Part shown: positions 11,115 to 22,839 of the stretch, one piece after another
How the letters are laid out: each line of letters opens with the position of its first letter
How positions within the stretch are numbered: the stretch's first letter is position 1
Assembly: GCF_904849725.1 (NCBI RefSeq)
Contig: NC_058519.1
Coordinates: 104,272,881 to 104,336,880, forward strand
Length of the DNA stretch: 64,000 nucleotides
Reading direction: 5' to 3'
DNA from: Hordeum vulgare subsp. vulgare
Lineage: Eukaryota; Streptophyta; Magnoliopsida; Poales; Poaceae
Translations under genes and position numbers: made by a program
Notes under the pieces: generated by a model
The model's input: the letters and a program-made list of their open reading frames with translations, nothing else
Database searches by the model: none
Told to the model about the DNA's origin: nothing

Positions 11115-12738
11115 TCAATAGGGTCTCTTGGATATCGGGGCTGTTCCGGGTAATAGCTCAATCAGGAACTCAATCTCTCTATCCGGTGGCATACCCGGCA
11201 ATTCCTCCGAAAATACATTGGGGTATTCTTGCATAATCGGTACTTCCTCGTGGACCACTCCCGTGAGAGAAGTTACCCGATTACTCCGTGTCGGGCGCTG
11301 AGATACGTACTTAATCCGCTTTTGCTTGGGGGTGGTGAGCAAGATAGACTTAACGGCACAACCAATATTCCCTTCGTACTTGGCCAACCAATCCATTCCT
11401 AGGATTACATCCAATCCCTGAGACTCTAATACGATGAGGTCAGTGGGAAACTTATGGTTCCCGATGTTGAGACTCAAAGCATGGCATCCTATCCCGGTTG
11501 TCATCATGCCTCCTGGGGAACTTACCTTAATAGGCTGGCTGAGGGTTCTAGTTGGCAAACTATACTTTTCCACAACTACCCTTGATATGAATGAATGCGC
11601 TGCACCAGAATCGAAAAGTACCAATACTGGACGTGAATTTAGAAAAAACTTACCAACCACAGTATCGGGGTGATCATAGACCTCTTCAACATCAATGTGA
11701 TTCACCTGAGCTCGAGGAAAAGGGTTGGGCTTCTCTGCTGCTGAGTTGTCGTTGCCGTTTCCATTTTCCTGCTTGTTCTGGGGACATTCAGTGGCATAGT
11801 GTCCCGTCTTCTGACACTTGAAAAAGGTGATGTGATTCAGATCCTTCTGAGCTGGAGTGGAATGATGCTGAGTGCCGGTACCGCCATTCTTGAAGTTGTT
11901 GTTGTTGCGGTGGTTCCCATTTCCTCCGTGGTTGTGGCCTCCATGGTTGTGCACTGGGTGGTTATGCTGGACATGTCCTCCAAACTTACCGGATCCAGTC
12001 CCGGTATTCCCTGAATAGGGGGTGTAGTGAGGCTTCTGCTGAGTGCCGGAGTTGAACTTCCCATTGCCATACTTCCGCTTGCGGTTCTCCATCTGCTGAT
12101 GTTTCCCCTCCAAGATGAGGGCCTTATCTACCAGCTCCCGGTAGTTGTTGAAGTTGGCTACAGTTAGTTGAATGCTGAGCTCATCATTGAGTCCCTCCAA
12201 GAACTTTTCCTGCTGGGCCGCATCATCGGCCACATTTCTAGGTGCATAACGGCCGAGCATGCTGAATTCATCAACATATTGAGCCACAGAGCGATTTTCC
12301 TGGCGTAAGTTACGAAACTCACGCTTCTTCAGACTCATGGCCCCAGCTGAGACATGAGGGGTGCAAGGCTTGCTTGAACTGCTCCCAAGTGACTCCAGCA
12401 ATGGGGTATGTGGTGGTGTAGTTCTCCCACCATGCAGCTGCAGGGCCTTCAAGTTGATGCACGGCAAAGCGCACCTTCTCAGCTTCAGTACATCCAGCAG
12501 TGATTAGTTCCCGCTCCATCTTGCGGAGCCAATCATCTGCCATAATGGGCTCAATGCGGCTGGATAAAGTCGGAGGGTTCAACCTCCGGAAACGGGTGAG
12601 ATTGTTGGCCTGGGGTGGATGATGGTTGTTGTTATTGTTCTGGTTCTGGATGATCAGCTGCATCAGGGTATTCTGTTGCTGAATCAACTGAGTGAACTTC
12701 GGCGGGAAGTTGGAAGCAGGGTCACCTCTTGGAGGCAT
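11115..12738 (-). pseudogene. gag: gag and protease of the Tekay-like element (frameshifted)
   Basis: The likely start is the ATG at 12738 (MPPRGDPASNF). The N-terminal part has a Gln/Asn-rich stretch and the gag core (DDWLRKMERELITAGC, AAAWWENYTT). A frameshift near 12365 moves the frame, after which SAGAMSLKKREFRNLRQ, LEGLNDELSIQLTVANF and a His/Asn/Gly-rich linker follow. The zinc knuckle reads FFKCQKTGHYATEC: the Cys expected four residues before the first visible Cys is Phe, so one zinc ligand is missing. The aspartic protease motif is FDSGAAHSFIS, with ILGMDWL downstream. The frame ends at a TGA at 11115-11117 where the family usually has Arg, leading directly into RT. Gag would form the particle; the protease would process the polyprotein. 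Confidence 0.92.
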
Positions 12739-12953
12739 CTGGTGTTTGTAGAGGGGTGGGATTAGCATAGAACAATGGTCTAAAGAGTAATTACACTACC
12801 CATATGAAATGCAACAAACAAGTATCACACCACACATTTTATTCAATACCATCACAAAAGGTTCACACACGGGGATACAAGTTTCGATAACCTAAACATT
12901 GGCCTAAGCGTTTAACGATAAGATAAATTGGTGGACTGGTCTAAGTGTCCTCC

Positions 12954-13661
12954 TCAGAAAAGCATGGTGGTGGGTCCTTCGGTGGAGCTTGCTTTGTAGT
13001 CCTCCTCATTGCTGATCAAGGGGGCTACGTCTCCTTCAGGATGAAGGTTCCCGCCCATGTCCAGTTCTTCCTCCAGATATGCGACACGAGCCTTCAGCTT
13101 CTCGATCCTCTCCAAGAAGTCCTTCCCCTCCAATTCATGCTCATAGTGGGCTTCCCGGGCTGCTTCTTCGAGGTCAAGTTCATGGAGCGACAGTTGCTTG
13201 ATCTTCCTGGCGTCCTTGACCACACGATGCTCCAGAGTACCAGTGTGCTTCTCCAAGGTCTGCGCATAGGACAGGAGAGCGTCCTTGGTATTGATTGAGA
13301 TGATTTCTCCATCTTCTCCTCTCCGGAATACCGTGAATAGGTCCGGTGAAATAGGGCAGCCTTTGTACACTTCCTTGATACGTCCGAGTGCACAATGGAT
13401 CGCCATGTCCCTTCCGAGAATCCAGCTGGGTGCGATGAACTGGAAGTCCACAGGCTCAGTGCGCGGCTCGAATGTCCTTCCGAGGACGTGCACCTCAATC
13501 CTGTAGCGTGAATCCTCCGGGTAAGACGAAGTAGGCTTCCCTGTGATAGTCGGCAGAGCAATCCTCAAGTCCTTGGTGATCTGCATCAGCTCCTTTCCGA
13601 AATGCATAGTGGCGGCGGGCTGGCAAAACTCCGTGAACTTAACGGGGATGAAGGTGGCCAT
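12954..13661 (-). CDS. Extra ORF between the PBS and gag of the Tekay-like element, function unknown
   Basis: An uninterrupted 235-codon frame starts at an ATG (MATFIPVKFTEF) and lies in the sense direction, about 130 bp after the PBS and about 215 bp before gag. It shows no RT, integrase, protease or zinc-knuckle motif. Roughly residues 1-130 look like a folded domain with several aromatic and hydrophobic patches (DFQFIAPSWILGRDMAIHC). Residues about 145-210 are rich in Glu, Lys, Leu and Ala with heptad-like spacing (LERIEKLKARVAYLEEEL), suggesting a coiled coil, and the tail is acidic. It is intact although the neighbouring gag-pol carries at least seven lesions. It could be an accessory retrotransposon protein; I do not recognise a family and assign no function. 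Confidence 0.72.
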   Translation of the reverse strand: MATFIPVKFTEFCQPAATMHFGKELMQITKDLRIALPTITGKPTSSYPEDSRYRIEVHVLGRTFEPRTEPVDFQFIAPSWILGRDMAIHCALGRIKEVYKGCPISPDLFTVFRRGEDGEIISINTKDALLSYAQTLEKHTGTLEHRVVKDARKIKQLSLHELDLEEAAREAHYEHELEGKDFLERIEKLKARVAYLEEELDMGGNLHPEGDVAPLISNEEDYKASSTEGPTTMLF

Positions 13662-13792
13662 CTAAAACATTGGAAAAACGGAGAGAAGTCAGAAATAAGC
13701 AGAAGAGGAAATAGAAGATTTATAGACATAAGAAAAATAGTTTTCTTCCTAAGGCTTTTCCATTCCTAGAGGTTACATCCTACGGTGAGCGT

Positions 13793-13806
13793 GTGCTCTC
13801 AGACCA
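13793..13806 (-). other. Primer-binding site of the Tekay-like element
   Basis: On the minus strand TGGTCTGAGAGCAC lies four bases inside the 5' LTR. It resembles the initiator-Met tRNA complement TGGTATCAGAGC with small differences, so the tRNA identity is likely but not certain. Confidence 0.65.
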
Positions 13807-13810
13807 TATC

Positions 13811-16800
13811 TGCAGCGACTCGACCTGAAACGGCCAAGTCTCTGGTGTTTCCGTACCATCCCAAGATCATGCTGGTACACACTCAGTACATCAATGTATA
13901 TATCAAGAGTTCAATCACACAACTTTATTAATCGAAATATCATATCGAGTACTTTATTACAATAATGGATTACAATAAAGTGGCTGAAGGCCATCTCATA
14001 AGATAACTAACGAAGACTAGCGAAAGCTTCAAAGGTAGACGAGTCCACCCGACTCCCGGACATATCACCGAGCATAGATCGTAGCCTCACTCCTGGTCGG
14101 AAAATACTCTGCAACATGATACGTTGCAGCCGTGTAGGTCAGCATATGGAATATGCCGGCAAGTCATCAAAGAGAGGGGGTGAAATAATAACCAACTATT
14201 CTACATGCATATATGGCAGGTGGGGCTATAAGTTTAGCGAAAAGCAAGTTTTCTCTACATCAAGAGAGGGCTAAAAGCAAAATATTACTACATTGTTTGT
14301 TGTTAACGAGATGGTTCCGCCAACCAATTCTCGTACCCGAGTTGTCGATAATTCCCACATCATTTTTAAATTGTGTTGAGAGTTCAGGAAAATTCCAATG
14401 CCTTCGGCTCAAGTTGTCCATGACCGTGGACACGGCTAATTGATTAGGTTTGGGCACTCTGCAGAGTTTTGCACACGTTCCCCACAAGATTTGATCGCCT
14501 CCGGGTATGTCCTCGCACTTCGGGGTGTTTGAAGACCGGATGATCAAAACATGGTCTTTCAACGGGTCCCTTTGATCCCGTGTCGGTGCCCATCCAATCC
14601 TACCATTCTTCTACATCTGCTAGCACCGCCTGTCCAGAGTCGCCGCGGTGTCCAACCAAGCCAGAGCCCATAATGATTTGTGGCTGTGCAGGTAAGCCTT
14701 GGGTCTTGAAGCCTCTGTCCGTCTCTTCGAGCCTGGGTGAAGCTTTCCGCAAGATATCATGACGCTTCCCCATGCATCCCGGGTCGTCCACTGGTTTCTC
14801 CAGGGAGCCCATCTAAACCGTCCTTCACCTAGAGTTTCATTGATCACGAGGTCTTGAATTTTTTTGTCTTAACCGGTCTTGGTTATTAAATTATTCTCGC
14901 ATCACTCGTGATAAACTCTCAACCAGAACCCCGTCTACTCAAGAATAGCAAAGTAAAGTTTGTCGTCCCGGGCCACGTAACGGGGTTGTTGGGTGCCTAC
15001 CACATGATACTACAACAAGTAACCAAATTTCCAAGAACCTACTCAGCTTGCAATAGGGTGTTTGAAGGGTAGAACTACAATGCATAAAACATAGGTAATA
15101 CATGATCAAATGACTTGCCTCACTGTTACTTGTCGTTATCGAGCACTTCTAAGTAGCATGCTTCGCACTCTGGGTGATCTATCGATACAAACAAATACAC
15201 ACCATAAGCACTACAATCGTTAACAAGCAAAATAATATCACTAGCATAAAACAACTATTGCATAAAGTGAAGAAAATCACTTAACATAAGCAAAGCAGAA
15301 TCTGTTTTTGATAAAACACCAACTAAAAATATTGAAAAAAAATTAAACTTAAATTACAGAAATATATGATCACTAGCAAGCACCAGCAAAAAGAATCAAA
15401 TTTAACGCTATTTTAAACTCCTGGAATAAGCAAAACAAGATTTAAACTAAATCTGATCTATTTCAAATTTTGAAATTTCAAACATAGTCAAATAATATTT
15501 TTTCAAAAACTACAGAAAAATTGTGATCTAATGGAAAAAGAATCAACCTCATTGGATCTCCAGATCAAAAGTTATAGGGAAAACAAAATTAGAACTCTCT
15601 CTGTCTTTGAATTAAAACAGAATAAACAGAAAACTAACTAGTCAATGCGGCGGGGGGGGGGGGGGGGGTGGGGGGTAGGTGGCAGCTCCTGGTTGGTTGG
15701 AAGGGTGTGCGCTGCGGTGCTATCTAGCAAATGACCGCTAAGTAAATAAAACTGCTCGGCTAACTAATTCTAATAGAAAACCGAACGGTTTTCTTAACAA
15801 AACCGAAGGGGTACCTAGTGTCTAATATATACCGTTTATTACAGATCGGACGGTTGAAAGAAAAAACAAAAGGGCTCACCGTGGGGAGGGTCTGCTGGGG
15901 CTTCTCCGACGAGGCAGAGAAGTGGCGGTGGTCGGGGGCGCGGCTCCGACGAGGACCCGGCGTGTCCGAGGCGTGAGGAGGACGGCGGCGGGTCTCCTCC
16001 GTCGGATGGCGGCGACGGCGGGGTGCTTCGTGGCAGGGGGAGAGTTTTGGCGGTCGGGGAAATTCATGTGGAGCTCATACTCCGGCGAGACAGTGGCGGG
16101 ACGCTGCGGTGGCGAGGTGCTCGGGCTAGTGGGGAAAATGGGGTGCGGTGATCGAGGGGAACTCGCTGGTGGTCTCGGTGGTGCGTGGGGGGCGAGGTGG
16201 AGAGCGGGGCGGTGCGGGGAAAACTCCTGTGGTGTTGCTCCGGCGAGCAATAGAGGTTGGGGCGAGGCGGCGTGACGGCGTGGGAAGGAGGGGCAAGGGG
16301 GGCGGGGCTTCGGATTATATAGGGGAGAGAGGGGGGCGCAGAGGGAAGGGGATCGGCGAGCAGCGGGGAAGCGATCGGTGGCCGGCATTGGGAAGGAAGG
16401 GGCTCGGTGAGGGAAAAGGAAGAAGAAGCCGAGCGGGAGGGGGATCGGCCAGTGGGGCCTAGGAGCAGAGAGAGAAGGGGGCCGAGGGGAGAAGGATCGG
16501 TCACCGATCCTGGAGGGATTCGGATCTCGGCCTTAGGGATTCGGCCCGATTGACTAAAGAGCGCTCAGGCGCTTTCCAAAAAAAGAAAACCTTCGTATTT
16601 TCTATTTTCTTTTAAAACAGAAAGTAAAATTACAAAAAAAGAAATAAAATAAAATCTATATATAGGGGTATTATATACCAAAATTTTCAGAAAAAAAATC
16701 CCTATCCATTTAACATTTTTCCAAGACAAAAATAAAAACTTTTTTTAAAAATGTTTTTTTGAGAAAAACCCTAAAATCTTTGTTTTCTTTTTGCAATTAT

Positions 16801-17054
16801 TTTCTCCATAAAACTTTGTTTTTTTCTTGGCTCAAATATTTTCAAAGTGCCCCTGATTTTGGGAGGGTCATATTCCTTCTGTCTTTCTTGCTTGCAAGAA
16901 TTATTTCCCGGCATTTCTCGTGTGAGGAAAAAAAATAGAAAAGCAAAAGAAAAAATTGAAAGAAATCGAATGCAAATCTTTATTTCATTCAATACGCATA
17001 GATGCTTAGCTACAATTGTAAAACATTCCCGATTAGGAAATTTGGGATGTTACA
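13811..17054 (-). repeat. 5' LTR of the Tekay-like element
   Basis: 3,244 bp, matching the 3' LTR at 5088-8295 along its length. Read on the minus strand, transcription would start after the TATATAA box (plus strand 16315-16321) and run through the GC-rich leader toward 13811. A G-tract of 17 G, one T and six G at 15652-15675 replaces the run of ten G in the other LTR. The 36-bp length difference between the LTRs includes this tract and a short duplicated GGATTCGG-containing stretch near 16510-16545. Confidence 0.92.
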
Positions 17055-17059
17055 ACATG
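17055..17059. repeat. Target-site duplication of the Tekay-like element, right copy
   Basis: ACATG, identical to 5083-5087. Confidence 0.93.
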
Positions 17060-17421
17060 CAAACCGATATTTAACTAGTACAACACAATCATCTCATACA
17101 TCAAATATATCACATCATACTTAAGGAAAACCACAATGGTGATACACAAGTTGCTATTTAACCTTCTCGAAGGACGGCCTCTGTCAAATCTGATTCAACT
17201 AAAGTAGGAGAGAAAGACACCCTCCAGTCATCTTTATGCAACAGGTTGCATGCTTGTTGATCAAACCGGTCTCTCGTAAGCGTACGAGTAAGGTTGGTCC
17301 GGGCCGCTTCATCCAACAATACCGCCGAATCAAGAAAAGGCCAAGGAGGGAAGCAATGTGAATATCAAAGTCCACAAACTCCTTTGTGTTCTACTCAATA
17401 TGTGATATACACATAGACCTA

Positions 17422-17434
17422 GCTCATGATGCCA
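17422..17434 (-). other. Primer-binding site of copia copy 1
   Basis: On the minus strand TGGCATCATGAGC lies just inside the 5' LTR and resembles the initiator-Met tRNA complement TGGTATCAGAGC. The same sequence occurs at 34608-34620 in copy 2. Its position fixes the element as minus-sense. Confidence 0.7.
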
Positions 17435-17435
17435 C

Positions 17436-19247
17436 TATTGGAGAACGTCGCGTGGGAAACAAAAAAAATCCTATGCGCCCATAAGATCTATCCATGGTGA
17501 TGAACATCTACGAGAGGAGAGAGTGCATCTACGTACCCTTGTAGATCGCGAAGCGGAAGCATATATAAGTCAGTTGATGTAGTCGAACGTCTTCACGATC
17601 TAATCAAGATCCGTCCCGCGATCCCATCATGATCCGTCCCACGATCTCATCATGATCCGTCTCGCGATCTCATCAAGATCCTTCCCGATCTAGTGCTGAA
17701 CGGACGGCACCTCCATGTTCAGCACACGTATAGCTCGATGATGATCTCCGCCTTCTTGATCCAGCAAGAGGAGAGGATAGGTAGATGAGTTCTCCAGCAC
17801 GACAGCGTGGTGATGGTGGTGGTGAACTAATCCAGCAGGGCTTCACCAAGATTTATTGAACTAATCTAGAAGAGAAAACGACTTAGAGAGAGAGAGGGAA
17901 GCACATGGCTTATTATGGTTAGGGCTGCCCTCAAATCCTCTAGTATATATAGGAGGGAGGGAGGGGAGCAGGCAGCCTCAAAATCCACAAGGGTTCGGCC
18001 AAAGTGGAGGAGGTGGAAGAGTCCACCTTCAATCCTACTCTTAGTAGGATTCCACCCTTCCCCACTTGGGTTTCTTTCCTTCCCACCTCCTAGCCGCATT
18101 GGGCTTTAGTGGGAGCTTCAGCCAGCCCACTAGGGGCTGGTCCACGTCCTCCCACTACCCATGAGACCCTTTGTGGTGGGTGGGCCCACCTGGTGGACCC
18201 CGGAAACCATTCGTCACTCCGTGTACACTGTTGAAAATGCCCGAAACTTTTCCAGAGTTCAAAAAACACTTTCCTATATATCAATCTTTACCTCTGGACC
18301 ATTCCGGAGCTCCTCGTGACGTCCGAGATCTCATCCGAGACTCCGAACAACCTTCGGTCTCCAACTTACATAACTGAATAATACCGAAACATCACCGGAC
18401 CTTAAGTGTGCAGACCCTGCGGGTTCGAGAACTATGCAAACATGACATGAGACACACTTCGGCCAATAACCGATAGCGGGACCTAGATGTCCATATTGGC
18501 TCCTACATATTCTACGCAGATCTTTATCGGTCGAACATCTATGTCAAGGATTCAGTTAATCCCGTATGCTATTCCCTTTGTCCATCGGTATGTTACCTGC
18601 GCGAGATTCGATCATTGGTATCTCCCTACCTTGTTCAATATCGTTACCGACAAGTCTCTTTACTCGTTCCGTAATACAAGATCCCGTGACTAACTCCTTA
18701 GTCACATTGCTTGCAAGGCTTATTGTGATATTGTATTATCGAGTGGGCCCCGAGATACCTCTCCGTCACACAGAGTGACAAATCCCAGTCTTGATCCATG
18801 CCAACCCAACAGACACATTCGAAGATACATGTAGATCACCTTTATAGGCACCCAATTATGTTCTGACGTTTGATACACATAAGGTATTCTTCCGGTGTCC
18901 GGGAGGTTCATGATCTCATGGTCATAGGAACAAATACTTTGACATGCATAAAACAATAGCAATAAACTGACATGATCATATGCTACGTTCATAGTTTGTG
19001 TCTTGTCCATCACATCATTCCCATTATCAAACGACATCTCATGTCTATGGTCAGGAAACCTTGACCATCTTTGATCAACGAGCTAGTCCTTCAGAGGATC
19101 ACCAGGGACAGTGTGAGGTCTATGTATCCACACATGTATTTGAGTTTCCAATCAATACAATTCTAGCATGGATAATAAACGATTATCGTGAATAAGGAAA
19201 TATAATAATAACCAATTTCTTATTGCCTCTAGGGCATATTTACAATA
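17436..19247 (-). repeat. 5' LTR of copia copy 1 (BARE/Angela type)
   Basis: The left end TATTGGAGAACG is a mutated TGTTGGGGAACG, and the right end CATATTTACAATA a mutated CATATTTCCAACA; both ends are typical of this LTR group read in reverse. A TATATATA box lies near 17944-17951, giving minus-strand transcription. It is alignable over its length with the LTR pieces at 27136-29552 and 34622-35330/57427-57485/62853-63879. The block around 18540-18760 corresponds to the U3 region of that LTR group. No coding sequence is expected here. Confidence 0.9.
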
Positions 19248-19439
19248 GAAAGGGGGTGGTGTTTTAAGCCACCATGTTTGAGTAAACGTGGGATGACACC
19301 GCGAAGATATAAACTTGAGCCCAGCACCACAACTCCATCATTTAAAGCACCAAGTCACCAAAGCGAACAAAGTAACTTTGAGAGTGTTGGGTTGATTTAT
19401 GCATCATATATAGGGTGAGAGAACTCATGAATTGAATGT

Positions 19440-19453
19440 CTCCCCCTAAATAC
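19440..19453 (-). other. Polypurine-tract-like motif of the SIRE-clade element
   Basis: On the minus strand TATTTAGGGGGAGACA lies just downstream of the RNase H frame, as in other SIRE-like elements. The adjacent 19248-19439 contains no gene and no clear LTR start, so this may be an internal tract rather than the one used at the 3' LTR. Confidence 0.55.
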
Positions 19454-19463
19454 ATGCCTACAC

Positions 19464-21855
19464 CTAGACAAGACATGAAGTAAGTGTATGCAGGTGTACA
19501 AGATTACACATAATGTTATCAGGCTCCAAGATACCAAGTTCATGCCTAAGTTGACAAAACCTTGCTTCATCCAATGGTTTGGTGAAGATGTCTGCCAGTT
19601 GAATATCTGTACCAACATGAGCAATACCAATGTCACCCTTTCGCACATGATCTCTCAACAAGTGATACCTAATACCAATGTGTTTTGTGCGAGGGTGATT
19701 AATAGGGTTCTCAGCAATCTTGATGGCACTTCCATTATCGCGTAAAAGAGGCACATGTCTATAGGTGATACCGTAATCCTTCAAAGTTTGCCTCATCCAT
19801 AGCAATCGAGTTGCACAACTTGCAGTTGCAATGTATTCAGCTTCGGCAGTGGAGAGGGTGACACAATTCTGCTTCTTCGAGGACCAACTTACCAAGGAGC
19901 GTCCAAGAAACTGACATGCACTGGAAGTAGACTTCCGTCCCACTTTGTCACCGGCCCAATCCGCATCTGTGTACCCAATGAGGTCAAACTTTGCATCCTT
20001 GGGGTACCATAAACCCAACTTTGGGGTGTGAACAAGGTATCTAAGAATATGCTTAACCGCCTTATGATGACTTTCCCTAGGGGAAGCTTGAAATCTTCCA
20101 CATATGCCTACACTTAACATGATGTCTGGTTTAGATGCACAAAGATAAAGCAATGAACCAATCATATAGCGATAAATAGATGGGTTAAAAGGAATATTGT
20201 TGGTGTCTTCAGCGAGAACAAGTTTTATGGGCATGGGTGTCTTACATGGTTTAACATTTGTCATGTGAAACTTCTCTAGAATATCCTTGAGGTATTTTGT
20301 TTGATACAAGAAAATTCCTTCTTGAAATTGTTGTATTTGAAATCGGAGAAAAAACTTCAAGTCCGTATTAAGTGACATTTCAAAGGTCTTAGTCATGGAG
20401 GCCACAAACTTGTTGCACAAATGAATGTTAGGAGAACCAAAAACGATGTCATCCACATAGATTTGGCCTAAGATAAAATCACCTTTATCCCTCTTAGTAA
20501 AAAGAGTAGGATCGATCACTCCTCTCACAAAACCATCATCGAGTAGAAACTTCTTAAGTTGATCATACCAAGCACGCGGTGCTTGTTTGAGGCCATACAA
20601 AGCCTTGTGAAGTTTATACACATAGTCTTTGATCAGGGTCAACAAACCCAGGTGGTTGTGATACATATACTTCTTCTTATAGAGGACCGTTAAGAAACGA
20701 ACTCTTCACATTCATTTGATGTAACGTAAAACCATTGAAAACAGCATAAGCTAGTGAGATGCGAATAGACTCAAGACGGGCAACTGGAGCAAAGGTCTCA
20801 CCAAAGTCCAAACCTTCAACTTGGGAGTACCCTTGTGCCACTAACCTTGCGTTGTTGCAGATAATTATGCCATTCTCATCTTTCTTGTTCTTAAAAATCC
20901 ATTTTGTTCCATTGACATTGTGTTCCTTAGTTGGTCTTTTGACTAATGACCATACTTTGTTGCATTTAAAACTGTTCAACCATTCTTGCATATCAACGAT
21001 CCAATCATTGTCCCTCAATGCATCTTGTACCTTGAGTGGCTCAACACTAGAGGCAAACGAAAAGTGAGCACAAAAGTTTGTCAACTGTTTACGAGTGAGT
21101 CTACATTTCGATATGTCGTTAAGGATTTGATCAACATCGACACGACCGGCCACTCGTGGCATGATGCAGTTCAGGGTTTCATGAGGTTCAACTTCATTTC
21201 CGTCATGTACATCCTCAACATATGGATCATTAATGTGTGGTGGAAGATCTTTTTCTTCATGTTGCATTTGTTGAGGTTCATCATCAATGATTGCATTTTC
21301 TTGTTCTTTCTCTTGGCGATGATCTTGTTCTTGAGAGTGATCATGGTGAGGGACGTGTTCTCCTTCTTGATCCTGAACAACGGGCATAGTTTGAGCACTA
21401 GGATCTGGTGGAGGTATGGGTGTTGTAGTGACTTGAGGATGAGAGAAACTTCCATCTTCCTCATCATGATCATGAGGTTCTTGTTCCATTGGAAGAAGAG
21501 CACCAACACCCATGGCCAAAATATCTTGAGAGGGATCTTCTTCACCTACATTACTTAGATCAACTTTCCCCCCATGGGAGCCATTAAATTCATCAAACAT
21601 CATGTCACAAGTTTCTGCAACACATCCATTGGATTTGTTGTAGACTCTATAGACGTGAGAGTTTGATCCATAACCAACAAATATCCCCTCAGTTGTTTTG
21701 GATTTAAATTTTCCTAATCGTTCCCTCTTGTTGAGGATGAAACACTTGCACCTGAATACACGAAAGTACTTGACATTTGGCTTGTTCCTGATTAGGAGCT
21801 CATATGGAGTCTTCTCCAATATAGGCAGAGGAAGAGCCGGTTTGATGCATGGCAT
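19464..21855 (-). pseudogene. pol: SIRE-clade pol, C-terminal half: integrase tail, RT and RNase H (broken)
   Basis: The first segment (21855-20677) has the integrase C-terminal part ([38 protein letters not shown]), a long acidic/His/Gln-rich spacer, and the RT start ([31 protein letters not shown], ending NGPL and a TAA). After a frameshift near 20640, 20666-19464 has LHKALYGLKQAPRAWYDQL, the catalytic QIYVDDIVFGS, and copia RNase H (GYTDADWAGDKVGRKSTS, STAEAEYIA, ADIFTKPL). These are the expected copia RT and RNase H landmarks. The stop after NGPL and the shift inactivate it. Confidence 0.92.
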
Positions 21856-22839
21856 GCCGTGTTGACAGCCTCAACACAAAACTATGTGGTGACTTGTACT
21901 CATCCAAGATGGACCTTGCCATTTCCACATGTGTATGGTTCTTCGTCTCGGCTACACCATTTTGTTGAGGAGTGTAGGGTGCGGAATATTGATGCTCAAT
22001 CCCCTCATCACTAATAAAGTCTTCCAAGGTGTAGTTCTTGAACTCGGAGCCATTATCAATTCTTATTGCCAAGATTCCTTTGTCAAACTTGCGTTGGGCT
22101 TGCTTGCCAAAATCAATGAAGGTGATCTTCGTCTCGTCCTTGGACTTGAGGAAAAACACCCATGTATATCTTGAGTAATCATCAACAACGACAAGTCCAT
22201 ACTTCTTCCCACCAAGACTATCCCATGACAGAGGCCCGAAAAGATCCACATGAAGGAGCTCCAAAGGCCTTGAAGTAGATACACTATACTTGGGTGGGTG
22301 CTTTGATTGATGTTGCTTCCCAGCTATGCACGCACTACACACATGACCTTTCTCAAAAGAGACATTGATTAGTCCAAGGATGTGATTACCCTTTAAGATA
22401 TTTCGAAGATTTCTCATGCAGACATGGGCTAGCCGGCGGTGCAATAGCCACCCCTTGTCGGCCTTGGCCATTAGACAAGTTGCATGGAATGTTCTCCCTT
22501 TTGAGAAATTAACTGTGTAAAGGTTTCCATCCAACTCTCCAACAAAAGCCACTTCGGGAGTATCTCTCATAAAGACGTTCACATATGTTTGTCCAATAGT
22601 GTATCATAACCAATGGAAGCCAATTGGCAAACAGAAGGCAAATGGTATTTAAGGGATTGGACGAGCATGACATTTGCAAGAGACATGTCATTTTTGATAG
22701 CCACCTTGCCCAACCTGAGTACCTGTCCTTTTGATCCTCCACCGAACACAATGCTCATAAATGGTTGAATAGCTTCCATGAAATCAAAAAGCAATTTGCT
22801 ACCTACGGTCATATGGTTGGTGCATCCACTATCGATCAC
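21800..22839 (-). pseudogene. pol: SIRE-clade pol, N-terminal half: protease and integrase (broken)
   Basis: The protease motif IDSGCTNHMT lies at about 22839-22810. The integrase zinc-binding region (HRRLAHVCMRN, then CSACIAGKQ) and core (LHVDLFGPLSW, RIDNGSEFKN, TPQQNGVAETKNHT) follow at about 22510-21900, giving the Asp-Asp-Glu set. Two frames meet near 22580 and a further shift lies near 21850, so the polyprotein is interrupted at least twice. Confidence 0.9.

Larger units (their letters stand above)
5088..17054 (-). mobile_element. Full-length Ty3/gypsy chromovirus (Tekay-like), minus strand
   Basis: This element is 11,967 bp long with two LTRs of about 3.2 kb (5088-8295 and 13811-17054), TG...CA ends and a perfect 5-bp target duplication (ACATG). 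Internal order on the minus strand is PBS, extra ORF (13661-12954), gag with protease (12738-11115), then RT, RNase H, integrase and a C-terminal chromodomain (11114-8308). The chromodomain and the long LTRs place it in the chromoviruses, most like the Tekay/Del clade. Pol has five in-frame stops and a frameshift and gag a frameshift, so it is not autonomous now. It sits inside copia copy 1. Whether it is a member of a named Triticeae family I cannot say from sequence alone. Confidence 0.93.
2322..19247 (-). mobile_element. Copia element of BARE/Angela type, copy 1, split by a 12-kb insertion
   Basis: This minus-sense element keeps only its 5' part in the window: the 5' LTR (17436-19247), the primer-binding site, and internal sequence at 17055-17435 and 2322-5087. 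Joining 5087 to 17055 restores colinearity with the second copy (29553-34621), showing that 5088-17054 is a later insertion. The 3' LTR must lie beyond the left edge. The right edge is followed by SIRE-clade copia sequence, so copy 1 probably inserted into that element just downstream of pol; the candidate target duplication GAAAG at 19248-19252 cannot be checked here. The coding part is too decayed for any long frame. The family name is based on recognition of the LTR end sequences, not on a search. Confidence 0.85.
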
